Assembly (NCBI GenBank): GCA_047605605.1
Contig: JASGFG010000002.1
Coordinates: 1-64,000, forward strand
Source: JAATGA01 sp047605605
GTDB taxonomy: Bacteria; Pseudomonadota; Alphaproteobacteria; Rhodobacterales; Rhodobacteraceae
DNA length: 64,000 bases
Direction: 5' to 3'
Shown here: piece by piece, positions 28,885 to 36,756 of the stretch
Layout: every line of letters starts with the position of its first letter
Position numbering within the stretch: the first letter of the stretch is position 1
Position numbers and translations under genes: made by a program
Notes under the pieces: generated by a model
What the model was told of the DNA's origin: nothing
Databases searched by the model: none
What the model saw: only the letters and a program-made list of their open reading frames with translations

Positions 28885-30687
28885 TCAATCCGCGCGCGCC
28901 GCTTCGCCCTGACGGTCCTGCGGCTTGTCTATATTGCCGATCAGCATCGACACGCCGGCAAAGATGCCGCCCGTCACCTCGACCGAGAATCTTTCGGCGT
29001 CGCGGGCGCGGAAGCTGTCCATCAGATCGTCGGCATCCTCGGGCGTGTCACCCAGCCGGATCAGGGCATCGCGCGCCAGCCGCATCGAGCTTTCAAAGGT
29101 CTCGCGGATCTGGAAATCCGCCCCCGCATGGGCCAGTTCCAGCGCATGTTCCCGGTCGAAGGCGCGGGCAAGGACCGGAACCATCGGAAACTCGGCCTTG
29201 ACGATCTCGACGATGCGGGTGACGGCGGCCTTGTCGTCGGCCGCGGCGATGATCAGCCCTGCCTCGCCCGCGCCCGCCGCGTGCAGGATGTCCAGCCGCC
29301 CGCCGTCGCCATACCAGACCTTGAAGCCGAACTTGCCCGCGTCGCGCACCGCCTCGGGGTCGGAATCGATGATCGACAGCGAATGCCCCCGCGCCAGCAA
29401 GGGCTGGCTGACGATCTGGCCCACCCGGCCGAACCCGATCAGCAGCACGCTGGCCCGCAGGTCATGCGCCGCCTCGACCCCCTCCATCGAGGCCAGCGCC
29501 TTGGGGGCGAACCGGTCGTGCAGGATGATCATCAAGGGCGTCAGCGCCATGGAACAGATGATGATCGCCGTCAGGTTGGCGTTCCATTCGGGCAGCAGGA
29601 TGCCCACCTGCATGGCCGTGGCATAAAGCACAAAGGCGAATTCGCCGCCCTGCGCCATCAGCACGGCACGTTCCAGCGCCTCGGACCGGGAGGCGCGGGT
29701 CAGGCGGGCGACGGCATAGATGACGATCATCTTCAGCACGATATAGGCGGGGACGCAGATGGCGATCACCGCCCAGTTCCGCGCGATGACGTTCAGGTCC
29801 AGCGCCATGCCGACGCCCAGAAAGAACAGCCCCAGCAGCAGCCCGCGGAACGGTTCCACATCCGCCTCGAGCTGGTGGCGGAACGAGGATTCCGACAGCA
29901 GCACCCCGGCCAGGAACGCCCCCATCGCCATCGACAGCCCGCCCGCCTGCATCAGCACCGCCGCCCCCAGCACCACCAGCAGCGCGGCCGCCGTCATCAC
30001 CTCGCGCGCGCCGAACCGCGCCAGCAGGCGGAACATCGGGTCCAGAAGATACCGCCCCGCCACCACCAGCGCCGCAATGGCGGCCAAGCCGATCCCCACG
30101 CTTTGCAGCCGGTCAGCCAGCGTCACCTCCTCGCCGCCCGGCGCCAGAAAAGCGACCAGCGCCAGCAGCGGCACGATGGCCAGATCCTCCAGCAGCAGGA
30201 TCGCGATGATCCGCCGCCCGCGCGGCAGGCCGATTTCGCCCCGCTCCTCCAGCATCTGCATGACGATGGCGGTCGAGGTCAGGACGAACCCGGTGCCGGA
30301 CACAAAGCTGGCGGTGCCGGGATAGCCCAGAGCCACGCCGACCCATGTCAGCACCGCGATGGCGCCCGCCACCTGCACGAGGCCCAGCCCAAATATCTCG
30401 CCCCGCATGGCCCACAGGCGCGAAGGCTGCATTTCCAGCCCGATGATGAACAGGAACAGCACGACGCCCAGTTCGGCGACATGGATGATCGCCTGCGCAT
30501 CATGGAAAAAGCCCAGTCCGAACGGCCCGATCACCAGCCCGGCGGCCAGATAGCCCAGAACCGAGCCGAGGCCGATCTTGCGAAACAGCGGCACCGCGAT
30601 GACCGCTGCGGCCAGCAACACCACGACCGAAACCAGATCGACGCCGCCATGGGCCGCCTCGACCGCTGCACCTGCCTCACCTGCCAT
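28885..30687 (-). CDS. Monovalent cation:proton antiporter-2 (KefB/KefC-like)
   Basis: A 600-residue CPA2 antiporter. About 12 membrane helices (residues 10-385) include GYLAAGLVIGPFGLG, LFIIGLEMQPSRL and LLLEDLAIVPLLAL. A cytosolic RCK/TrkA-N domain follows, with GFGRVGQIVSQPLLARG (about 410) and a KVWYGDGGR segment. It likely exchanges potassium for protons and may be redox- or nucleotide-gated. The ATG at 30687 is preferred over a GTG at 30714 because both lack a clear ribosome site and the ATG gives the family length. Confidence 0.9.
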   Translation of the reverse strand: MAGEAGAAVEAAHGGVDLVSVVVLLAAAVIAVPLFRKIGLGSVLGYLAAGLVIGPFGLGFFHDAQAIIHVAELGVVLFLFIIGLEMQPSRLWAMRGEIFGLGLVQVAGAIAVLTWVGVALGYPGTASFVSGTGFVLTSTAIVMQMLEERGEIGLPRGRRIIAILLLEDLAIVPLLALVAFLAPGGEEVTLADRLQSVGIGLAAIAALVVAGRYLLDPMFRLLARFGAREVMTAAALLVVLGAAVLMQAGGLSMAMGAFLAGVLLSESSFRHQLEADVEPFRGLLLGLFFLGVGMALDLNVIARNWAVIAICVPAYIVLKMIVIYAVARLTRASRSEALERAVLMAQGGEFAFVLYATAMQVGILLPEWNANLTAIIICSMALTPLMIILHDRFAPKALASMEGVEAAHDLRASVLLIGFGRVGQIVSQPLLARGHSLSIIDSDPEAVRDAGKFGFKVWYGDGGRLDILHAAGAGEAGLIIAAADDKAAVTRIVEIVKAEFPMVPVLARAFDREHALELAHAGADFQIRETFESSMRLARDALIRLGDTPEDADDLMDSFRARDAERFSVEVTGGIFAGVSMLIGNIDKPQDRQGEAARAD

Positions 30688-30750
30688 TACACACACCCAT
30701 GTTCGCGCTATCACGGGCAGTCTAGGGGGATTGCCGCGCCGCGTATATGG

Positions 30751-30772
30751 CCCGCGCCGTCAAGGGCGCGGG
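30751..30772. other. GC-rich hairpin upstream of the antiporter gene
   Basis: CCCGCGCC (30751-30758) and GGCGCGGG (30765-30772) form a perfect 8-bp stem with a 6-nt loop. It lies after the lipoprotein stop on the reverse strand and may help end that transcript, although no T-run follows. Confidence 0.4.
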
Positions 30773-30811
30773 TTGTGGCCGGATGGCACGTCGCTCCGGG
30801 TTCGGCTGTGT

Positions 30812-31441
30812 TCAGCCGCCCGCGCGACCGAACTGCTGGCGCACGTCGGGGCCGGTGCCCAGCCAGCTGCGGATCGTATCGGCGACATGCCGTTCGATCT
30901 GCGCCTTCCACATCCGGCCGGGGTTGATGGTGGTGCTGTCCTTGATGTCAGCCGCGACATAGGCAGGCGTATCGGCGTCAAAGGTCACAGGCCCCGCCAG
31001 CAGCGCGCCGGTGCGGGCATCGTTGATCTGAAGGTCGAACCGCACCGAATGCACGCCGGTGCCCGAGGGCGCACGCTCGAAAGCCCGCGGGGTCAGCGCG
31101 TGGAACCGGCGCAGGGTGACGGTCGCGACAACGCTTTCACGCCCCTTCAGCCCGGCAAAGCCCTGTTCCACCCCGGCTTGAACGATGGCCGCAACCTGCG
31201 CCTTGCGGTCGCCCGCCGGGTCGCCATGCCACACGATGTCGGCGGCTGGGATAAAGCTGTTCTCCTCGGTCGCCTTCAGGCTGTCGGGCACGATCACGCG
31301 CACCTTGGCCACGCGCCATTCGGTCCGCGCCGCCGCCGGGCTTGCCGACGAATACGAGGTCTGGAACTCGCTGCATCCCGCCAGAATCGTCGACATGCCC
31401 AGCATCAGGACGACGGGAACCATCTTGATCGTTACTACCAT
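30812..31441 (-). CDS. Lipoprotein of unknown function (DUF6778-like)
   Basis: 209 residues. A lipoprotein signal ends in STILAGC, with the lipobox Cys at residue 23, so the mature protein is membrane-anchored in the periplasm. The conserved-looking parts are VPDSLKATE, DIVWHGDPAGDRKAQV, VTLRRFHAL and a C-terminal LGTGPDVRQQF. I recall a Rhodobacteraceae DUF6778 family with this pattern, but that is from memory. The start at 31441 follows AAGGAGC; an earlier start would put 25 odd residues before the signal. The function is unknown. Confidence 0.82.
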   Translation of the reverse strand: MVVTIKMVPVVLMLGMSTILAGCSEFQTSYSSASPAAARTEWRVAKVRVIVPDSLKATEENSFIPAADIVWHGDPAGDRKAQVAAIVQAGVEQGFAGLKGRESVVATVTLRRFHALTPRAFERAPSGTGVHSVRFDLQINDARTGALLAGPVTFDADTPAYVAADIKDSTTINPGRMWKAQIERHVADTIRSWLGTGPDVRQQFGRAGG

Positions 31442-31605
31442 ATTCCATGCTCCTTGCGCACCGGTTGCCTCCAGCATGACAGAGCGAAACGTGACTGCAA
31501 AGAGGCAGCCACCCATTGTTCCCGATCCGCCGCCTCTGCGGGCCGCGGGTGTTGCGTCGTTTCATCGCTTGCAACGATCTGCCGCCGTTCCTGTCGCGAT
31601 TCGCG

Positions 31606-32103
31606 TCAGGCTTTGACCAGCAGACGGGTCCGCGGACCGATCCTGCGCGCGATATGGGCCAGATCTTTGCGGCTGAAGGCGACGCATCCTTCGGTGCCCC
31701 GCCGGGGGCCGCGCCACTGGTGGACAAAGATCGCCGAGCCGCGCCCCGGCCGGGCATCGGGCCAGTTCCAGTCGGTGATCAGCACCAGATCATACATCGG
31801 ATCGGCACGTCGCAACCGTTCGTGCCCGAAGGGATGCGGGGCGCGCACCGCGTGGTTGTAATCCGGATCGCGCGGGTCGTCCGACCACAGGTCGGCGGGG
31901 CCTATGGCACGCGCTAGGCCCAGCCCCGGCCCGCGCAGCCGGTCGCGGCGCACAAGGATGCCGACGATGCGATGTTCGCCCGCGGGCGTCGCCCCGTCGC
32001 CTTCGCGTTTGGTCCGGGTAATGCCGCCGCGCCCGACCGAACAGGGATAGCGCCGCCCGCGGAACCACGCGCCCTGACGGGTGACGATGATCGTATCCCT
32101 CAC
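31606..32103 (-). CDS. L,D-transpeptidase catalytic domain protein (YkuD family)
   Basis: A 165-residue protein consisting of a YkuD domain only. The catalytic motif is seen as HQWRGPRRGTEGCVAFS, with nucleophile Cys near residue 140 and the preceding His. EGDGATPAGEHRI is typical of the family N-terminal half. There is no signal peptide or membrane segment, unlike cell-wall L,D-transpeptidases, so either export is non-classical or its role is not classical cross-linking. It overlaps ribA by 4 bp (ATGA) and is probably co-transcribed with it. Confidence 0.88.
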   Translation of the reverse strand: MRDTIIVTRQGAWFRGRRYPCSVGRGGITRTKREGDGATPAGEHRIVGILVRRDRLRGPGLGLARAIGPADLWSDDPRDPDYNHAVRAPHPFGHERLRRADPMYDLVLITDWNWPDARPGRGSAIFVHQWRGPRRGTEGCVAFSRKDLAHIARRIGPRTRLLVKA

Positions 32104-33188
32104 AGCAGATGACCCGACTTGGCGGCCTTGGTCGCAAGATAGGCGGCGTTCTGCGCCGTCTTGCCGACCTTGAGCGGCACCCGCTCGGTCACATGCAGGC
32201 CGCAGCCTTCCATCATCGCGATCTTCCTGGGATTGTTGGTCAGCAGCCGCACCTCGCGGAACCCCATCCGCCGCAGGATCTCGGCGCCGATGCGAAAATC
32301 GCGCTCGTCATCCTCGAACCCCAGGCGGTGGTTCGCCTCGACCGTGTCGAAGCCCTGATCCTGAAGCGAATAGGCCCGCATCTTGTTGGCAAGGCCGATC
32401 CCCCGCCCCTCCTGGTTCAGATAGAGCAGCACCCCCGCCCCCTCCTCGCCCATCTGGGCCAGGGCCGCGTGCAGCTGCGGGCCGCAATCGCATTTCAGGC
32501 TGCCCAGAACGTCGCCGGTGAAACACGCCGAATGCAGCCGCGCCAGAACCGGGCGGCTGCGATCGGGGCGGCCGATCTCGATGGCGTAATGATCCTCGGC
32601 CCCGTCCTCGGGGCGGAACACATGCACCCGCCCCGCCTGCGAGGCGACCATCGGCACACGCGCCGCCGCAACCTCGTGCATCGGCGACAGCCGCGCCAGT
32701 TCCGGCCCGGCCAGATCCAGCGGGATCAGCGTCAGCCCGTTTTCCGCCGCCAGCCGCGCACCATCGGCCACCGGCACCACCAGCGCGGCAGGCAGCAGAT
32801 GCGCGGCTTTCGCCAGCTGGATCGCCGCGCCATGCAGATCGGCCGGCCCGTCGCGCAGCGACCGCAGCGGCCCCTTCATCGGCACGCGCAGATCGTCCGC
32901 CGGGTCAGCCAGCGCCCGCAGCCAGTCCGCCCCCTCGCCCGCGGGCACGGCGATTCGGGCCAGATCGTCGTGATAGGCCGGGGCCTTCAGCGTCTCGGCC
33001 CGCCAGGAGGTCAGCGCCAGTTCCGGCTGGCCAAGCGCGCGCAGATCGGCCAGCCGCGCAGGTGTCAGCGCCTCGACCGCGACGGCCAGCGCGGCGCGGT
33101 CACCCGCGACCAGAACCACGGGCACGCCCATGCGCAGGTCGCCCCGCGCGCGGGTCAGCTTTTCGACGATGGTGGGCATCAGGCTCAT
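32100..33188 (-). CDS. ribA: GTP cyclohydrolase II
   Basis: A 362-residue enzyme opening the imidazole ring of GTP, the first step of riboflavin synthesis. The zinc cysteines lie in HSACFTGDVLGSLKCDCG (about residue 219). Catalytic QEGRGIGL, the Tyr/Arg region and the C-terminal TNNPRKI are present. The first about 165 residues form an N-terminal extension that lacks the acidic active-site residues of DHBP synthase, so it is not a bifunctional RibBA. The L,D-transpeptidase gene follows with overlap. A divergent response regulator lies upstream. Confidence 0.94.
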   Translation of the reverse strand: MSLMPTIVEKLTRARGDLRMGVPVVLVAGDRAALAVAVEALTPARLADLRALGQPELALTSWRAETLKAPAYHDDLARIAVPAGEGADWLRALADPADDLRVPMKGPLRSLRDGPADLHGAAIQLAKAAHLLPAALVVPVADGARLAAENGLTLIPLDLAGPELARLSPMHEVAAARVPMVASQAGRVHVFRPEDGAEDHYAIEIGRPDRSRPVLARLHSACFTGDVLGSLKCDCGPQLHAALAQMGEEGAGVLLYLNQEGRGIGLANKMRAYSLQDQGFDTVEANHRLGFEDDERDFRIGAEILRRMGFREVRLLTNNPRKIAMMEGCGLHVTERVPLKVGKTAQNAAYLATKAAKSGHLL

Positions 33189-33330
33189 GCCCGCCTAGAT
33201 AGGGCCAAACGCAACGGATTGAAACATTTCCCCCCTGCGCGTCACCTGTGCGTGAAAGAGATGTTGCATATCTTGCCGCTTTCGCGAGGTCTTCACATCC
33301 TTGACCCCAAAGGCAAATACGGAGGCGGCC

Positions 33331-34017
33331 ATGGCGACGCTGCGCAAGATCCTTCTGGTGGACGACGACGATGACCTGCGCGAAGCACTCAGCGAACAGC
33401 TGGTGATGACCGAGGATTTCGACGTGTTCGAGGCCCGCAACGGCCATGAGGGCATGGAAAAGGCCAAGGCCGGCCATTATGATCTGGTGATCCTGGACGT
33501 GGGCCTGCCCGACACCGACGGGCGCGAACTGTGCCGGCGGATGCGCAAGGCGGGGGTGAAATGCCCGGTCCTGATGCTGACGGGGCATGACAGCGATGCT
33601 GACACCATCCTGGGCCTTGATTCGGGCGCGAACGACTATGTGACCAAGCCGTTCAAGTTCCCGGTGTTGCTGGCGCGCATCAGGGCGCAGCTTCGTCAGC
33701 ACGAACAATCCGAAGATGCGGTGTTCCAGCTTGGGCCCTATACCTTCAAGCCGGCGCAAAAGATGCTGGTGGACGAGCGTGAGAAAAAGATCCGCCTGAC
33801 GGAAAAGGAAACGAACATCCTGAAGTTCCTTTACCGCGCATCCCAAGGTGTTGTGGCCCGCGACGTGCTGCTTCACGAGGTCTGGGGCTATAACGCCGGC
33901 GTCACCACCCATACGCTGGAAACCCACATCTACCGCCTTCGCCAGAAGATCGAGCCCGATCCCTCGAACGCGCGGCTCCTGGTCACGGAAAGCGGCGGCT
34001 ACCGGTTGGTCGCGTGA
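33331..34017 (+). CDS. OmpR/PhoB-family response regulator (CenR-like)
   Basis: A 228-residue two-domain regulator. The receiver domain has VDDDDD acidic pocket residues, phospho-acceptor Asp in ILDVGLPDTDG (about residue 56) and Lys in YVTKPF. A winged-helix DNA-binding domain with LHEVWGYNAGVTTHTLETHI and the C-terminal SGGYRLV follows. It closely resembles, from memory, the conserved alphaproteobacterial cell-envelope regulator CenR, but no kinase gene is adjacent to confirm this. The ATG at 33331 follows GGAGG. A strong candidate sRNA and terminator lie downstream. Confidence 0.9.
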   Translation: MATLRKILLVDDDDDLREALSEQLVMTEDFDVFEARNGHEGMEKAKAGHYDLVILDVGLPDTDGRELCRRMRKAGVKCPVLMLTGHDSDADTILGLDSGANDYVTKPFKFPVLLARIRAQLRQHEQSEDAVFQLGPYTFKPAQKMLVDEREKKIRLTEKETNILKFLYRASQGVVARDVLLHEVWGYNAGVTTHTLETHIYRLRQKIEPDPSNARLLVTESGGYRLVA

Positions 34018-34093
34018 TCGCACACGCGAAAGTTGTGGAAAAAACCGGCGGATCAGTCTTATTGTTGTCGAAATCGACTCCTATATGACTGGT

Positions 34094-34196
34094 CATGCGG
34101 TTCGTCCGCGAAAGGCTCCCCTTGCCGTGCCGGGGTCATGACACGGCATCCTCCCTGTTGGAACTGGCCCAGGCGCAAGCCTGGGCTTCTTTTTTT
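34094..34196 (+). ncRNA. Candidate small RNA with anti-Shine-Dalgarno motif
   Basis: This gap between the regulator and xth holds an ordered set of RNA-like elements. A possible promoter comprises TTATTG (34059) and TATATG (34082) 17 bp apart, with GTCGA-AA-TCGAC in the spacer. Then come hairpin GCGG-TTCGT-CCGC (34097-34109), hairpin TGCCGTG/CACGGCA with a 12-nt loop (34123-34148), an unpaired TCCTCCCT (34149-34156) and a strong terminator (34167-34196). CU-rich anti-ribosome-site motifs occur in known alphaproteobacterial sRNAs. The -35 is weak and no homology was tested, so the transcript is a prediction. Confidence 0.45.
34167..34196 (+). terminator. Strong Rho-independent terminator
   Basis: GCCCAGGC-GCAA-GCCTGGGC is a perfect 8-bp stem with a GNRA-type loop, followed by TTCTTTTTTT. 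It lies 150 bp after the response-regulator stop, farther than normal, and so may end either that mRNA or the candidate sRNA. Confidence 0.92.
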
Positions 34197-34257
34197 CCTG
34201 ACCCTTGCGGCCCGCGCCCTGCGCCGCTAGCCCTGTGCCACCGGACAGGAGAGACAC

Positions 34258-35046
34258 ATGCCCTTCACCCTCGCCACCTGGAACATCAACTCGGTCCGCC
34301 TGCGCGAGGCGCTGGTCAGCCGCCTGATGACGGAGGAAACACCCGACATCCTGTGCCTTCAGGAAATAAAAAGCCCCGTCGATCTTGTCCCGGTCGAGGC
34401 GTTCCGGGCCCTTGGCTATACGCACATGGTCGCGCGCGGGCAAAAGGGCTACAACGGCGTGGCGATCCTGTCGCGCCTGCCGATCACCGATGCGGGCGAC
34501 CGCGACTTCGCCAGGATGGGCCATGCCCGCCATGTCGCCGCCCGGCTGGAAAACGGCGTGACGATCCACAATTTCTATGTCCCCGCCGGGGGCGACATCC
34601 CCGATCGCACGCAGAACGTGAAATTCGGCCAGAAGCTCGACTTCCTGACCGAGATGCGGGACTGGGCGCAAGAGGACCGGCCCGCAAAGGCGATCCTGGT
34701 GGGCGATCTGAACATCGCCCCGCGCGAGGATGATGTCTGGAACCACAAGGCGCTGCTCAAGATCGTCAGCCACACCCCGGTCGAGGTCGAACACCTGGCC
34801 CAGGCGCAGGAGGCCGCGAACTGGGTCGACATCACCCGCAAGGACATTCCCGACGGGCGGCTCTATTCCTGGTGGTCCTATCGCTCGCCCGACTGGGATG
34901 CCGCCGACAAGGGCCGCAGGCTGGATCACATCTGGGCCACGCCCGACATCGCCAATGCCGCCCATGGCAGCCGCATCCTGCGACCCGTGCGCAGCTGGGA
35001 ACAACCGTCGGACCATGTCCCGGTCTTCGCCAGCTTCGACCTGTAA
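34258..35046 (+). CDS. xth: Exodeoxyribonuclease III (AP endonuclease)
   Basis: A 262-residue exonuclease III that cuts at abasic sites in base-excision repair. The active-site blocks are WNINSVR (metal Asn), CLQEIK (metal Glu), VGDLNIAP (Asp and Asn) and PSDHVPV (catalytic Asp-His). SWWSYRSPDW and RRLDHIWAT are typical of the ExoIII branch. The start at 34258 follows AGGAGAGACAC. Length is normal. Confidence 0.95.
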   Translation: MPFTLATWNINSVRLREALVSRLMTEETPDILCLQEIKSPVDLVPVEAFRALGYTHMVARGQKGYNGVAILSRLPITDAGDRDFARMGHARHVAARLENGVTIHNFYVPAGGDIPDRTQNVKFGQKLDFLTEMRDWAQEDRPAKAILVGDLNIAPREDDVWNHKALLKIVSHTPVEVEHLAQAQEAANWVDITRKDIPDGRLYSWWSYRSPDWDAADKGRRLDHIWATPDIANAAHGSRILRPVRSWEQPSDHVPVFASFDL

Positions 35047-35077
35047 GCCGCCCGCCCCCGCTGAAATCCCTTTTCCC

Positions 35078-35160
35078 TTCATCTTGGCCCAAATACCCTG
35101 CGGGGAGGTCCGGAGGGGTGCAAAACCCCTCCGGGGCCAGTCAAGGGGCGCAACGCCCCC
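35078..35160. repeat. Intergenic element with two perfect hairpins
   Basis: After xth comes a TTCATCTTGGCCCAAATACCC segment. It is followed by hairpin CCGGAGGGGT-GCAAA-ACCCCTCCGG (35110-35134) and a second hairpin GGGGCG-CAA-CGCCCC (35145-35159). I recall similar elements in Rhodobacteraceae intergenic regions, but only one copy lies in this window. There is no T-run, so it is not a classical terminator. Confidence 0.5.
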
Positions 35161-35179
35161 GATAGCGGAGCCTGCCCAT

Positions 35180-35608
35180 ATGACCGTTCTCAAGGACCTC
35201 GATCGCGCCTGTGCCGCCGAAGGCACGATCCTTTTCACCGTCACAGCGCATGATCTGGCCGCGGGCCTGTTCCGCCGGATCTATTCCAACACCCCCGCCG
35301 AATACCCGGTTCAGGGGACAAAGCCCCTGACCCGCGACGCCTGGTATGATCTGGTCATCCGCGACCGCCAGCCCTTTGTCGCCAACACGCCCGATGCCTT
35401 CCGCGAGCTGTTCTTCGACCATGCGCAGATCGAGGCGCTTGGCCTCGGCTCGGCCGCGAACCTGCCGGTGGTCGACAAGGCCGGCGATGTCGTGGGCACC
35501 GTGAACCTGCTGGCCGGGCCGGGGCATTTCACGGCAGAGCGGCTGGCGATCTATCAGGCCGAGGTGCAGGCGGTGCTGCCCGCGCTGGTTCAGGCGCTGC
35601 GGCTCTGA
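35180..35608 (+). CDS. Free-standing GAF domain protein
   Basis: A 142-residue protein made of one GAF-like domain. The core shows VTAHDLAAGLFRRIYSNTPAEYPVQG at the start and LGSAANLPVVDKAGDVVGTVNLL as the conserved strand-loop-strand block. It has no cysteine, which rules out the free-methionine-sulfoxide reductase subgroup. It may bind a small cytosolic ligand. The start at 35180 follows CGGAG. Its 3' end overlaps the convergent flavoprotein gene by 19 bp. Confidence 0.75.
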   Translation: MTVLKDLDRACAAEGTILFTVTAHDLAAGLFRRIYSNTPAEYPVQGTKPLTRDAWYDLVIRDRQPFVANTPDAFRELFFDHAQIEALGLGSAANLPVVDKAGDVVGTVNLLAGPGHFTAERLAIYQAEVQAVLPALVQALRL

Positions 35609-36756
35609 AGCCGCGCCGCCGCCGCGCGGCCCGCGTGGCGTCCGGTGGCCAGGCATCCGGTCAGCAGATAGCCGCCGGTCGGCGCCTCCCAGTCCAGCAT
35701 CTCGCCCGCGGCAAAGATGCCGGGCAGGGCGCGCAGTTCCAGATCGCCGGTCAGGCTGTCGGGCGCGATGCCGCCCGCGACGGAAATCGCCTCGTCCATC
35801 GGGCGCGCGCCTGCCAGCGGCACCGGCAGGGCCTTGAGAGCCCCGGCCAGATCGGCCGGAAGGGGGCGGGAAAACTCCATCACCAGCGCAACCGCAATCG
35901 GCGAAAGCCCCAGCTTGCGCAGCCGGTTCGCCACCGTCTCGCCCTGCCGCATCCGCGCCAGCCGCGCCGCCACCTCGGCGGCGGAAAGATCGGGCAACAG
36001 GTCCAGCGCCAGCCCCGCCCCCTCGCGCAGCGCGCGCGAGACGGCATAGACCCCGCCCCCCTCGATGCCCCTGGCCGAAATCACGAACTCGCCCCGCTCG
36101 CGTTGCCTGCCCGCGATCAGCGCCGCGCCCTTTACCGGTTGGCCGAAATGGCGGGTCATATGCGCCGACCAGTCGATGCGGAACCCCATGTTCGCCGGTC
36201 GAAACGGCGCGAGCGTGACCCCACGCCCCGCCAGCCATGGCGCCCATGCCCCGTCCGACCCCAGCCGCGCCCAGCTTGCCCCGCCAAGCGCCAGAACGGT
36301 CGCGGACGGGCGCAAGACCTGCGCGCCCTCCGGCGTATCAAAGGCGAAGCCGTGGCCCAGAAACCCGGTCCACCGCCAGCGGGTCCGCAACTCCACCCCC
36401 TGCCCCGCCAGCCGTGCCAGCCAGGCCCGCAGCAGGGGCGAGCCCTTCATGGCCACCGGAAACACCCGGCCGGATGATCCGGTGAACACCTCCTGCCCCA
36501 GCCCGCGCGCCCAGGTCATCACCTGAACGGGGCCGAACTCCCGCAGGACAGGCCCTATCCATGCGGGAAAGTGGCGCAGAAAATCGGCCAGCGGCTCGTC
36601 CTTGGTCAGGTTCAGGCCCGACTTGCCCGCCATCAGGAACTTTCGCGCGGGCGAAGGCTTGGCCTCGGCCACCACGACGGGGTGCCCCGCCGCCGCGATC
36701 TGGTCCGCCGCCATCAGCCCGGCAGGCCCGGCGCCGATGACCAGCGCGGCCCTCAC
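35590..36756 (-). CDS. NAD(P)/FAD-dependent oxidoreductase, HI0933 family (TIGR03862-type)
   Basis: A 388-residue flavoprotein. The dinucleotide-binding motif GAGPAGLMAADQIAAAG (about residue 8) lies near the N-terminus, followed by RKFLMAGKSGLNLTKDE and the C-terminal FAD motif GIFAAGEMLDWEAPTGGYLLTG, all typical of the HI0933 flavoproteins. The GTG at 36756 overlaps the mscS stop (GTGA) and fits the conserved N-terminus; a longer frame to 36942 lies inside mscS. The reaction is not established for this branch. Confidence 0.88.
   Translation of the reverse strand: MRAALVIGAGPAGLMAADQIAAAGHPVVVAEAKPSPARKFLMAGKSGLNLTKDEPLADFLRHFPAWIGPVLREFGPVQVMTWARGLGQEVFTGSSGRVFPVAMKGSPLLRAWLARLAGQGVELRTRWRWTGFLGHGFAFDTPEGAQVLRPSATVLALGGASWARLGSDGAWAPWLAGRGVTLAPFRPANMGFRIDWSAHMTRHFGQPVKGAALIAGRQRERGEFVISARGIEGGGVYAVSRALREGAGLALDLLPDLSAAEVAARLARMRQGETVANRLRKLGLSPIAVALVMEFSRPLPADLAGALKALPVPLAGARPMDEAISVAGGIAPDSLTGDLELRALPGIFAAGEMLDWEAPTGGYLLTGCLATGRHAGRAAAARLQSRSA

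Noticed and set aside
32100..33188. A bifunctional RibBA protein
   Set aside because: The N-terminal part has a similar length to DHBP synthase but lacks its acidic catalytic motifs, so only GTP cyclohydrolase II is called.
34018..34258. The terminator as a simple attenuator of xth
   Set aside because: It lies upstream of the xth start with a full U-run and no leader peptide or alternative antiterminator stem, so a separate transcript end is more likely.
35180..35608. GAF protein as free methionine-(R)-sulfoxide reductase
   Set aside because: That subgroup requires conserved cysteines and this protein has none.
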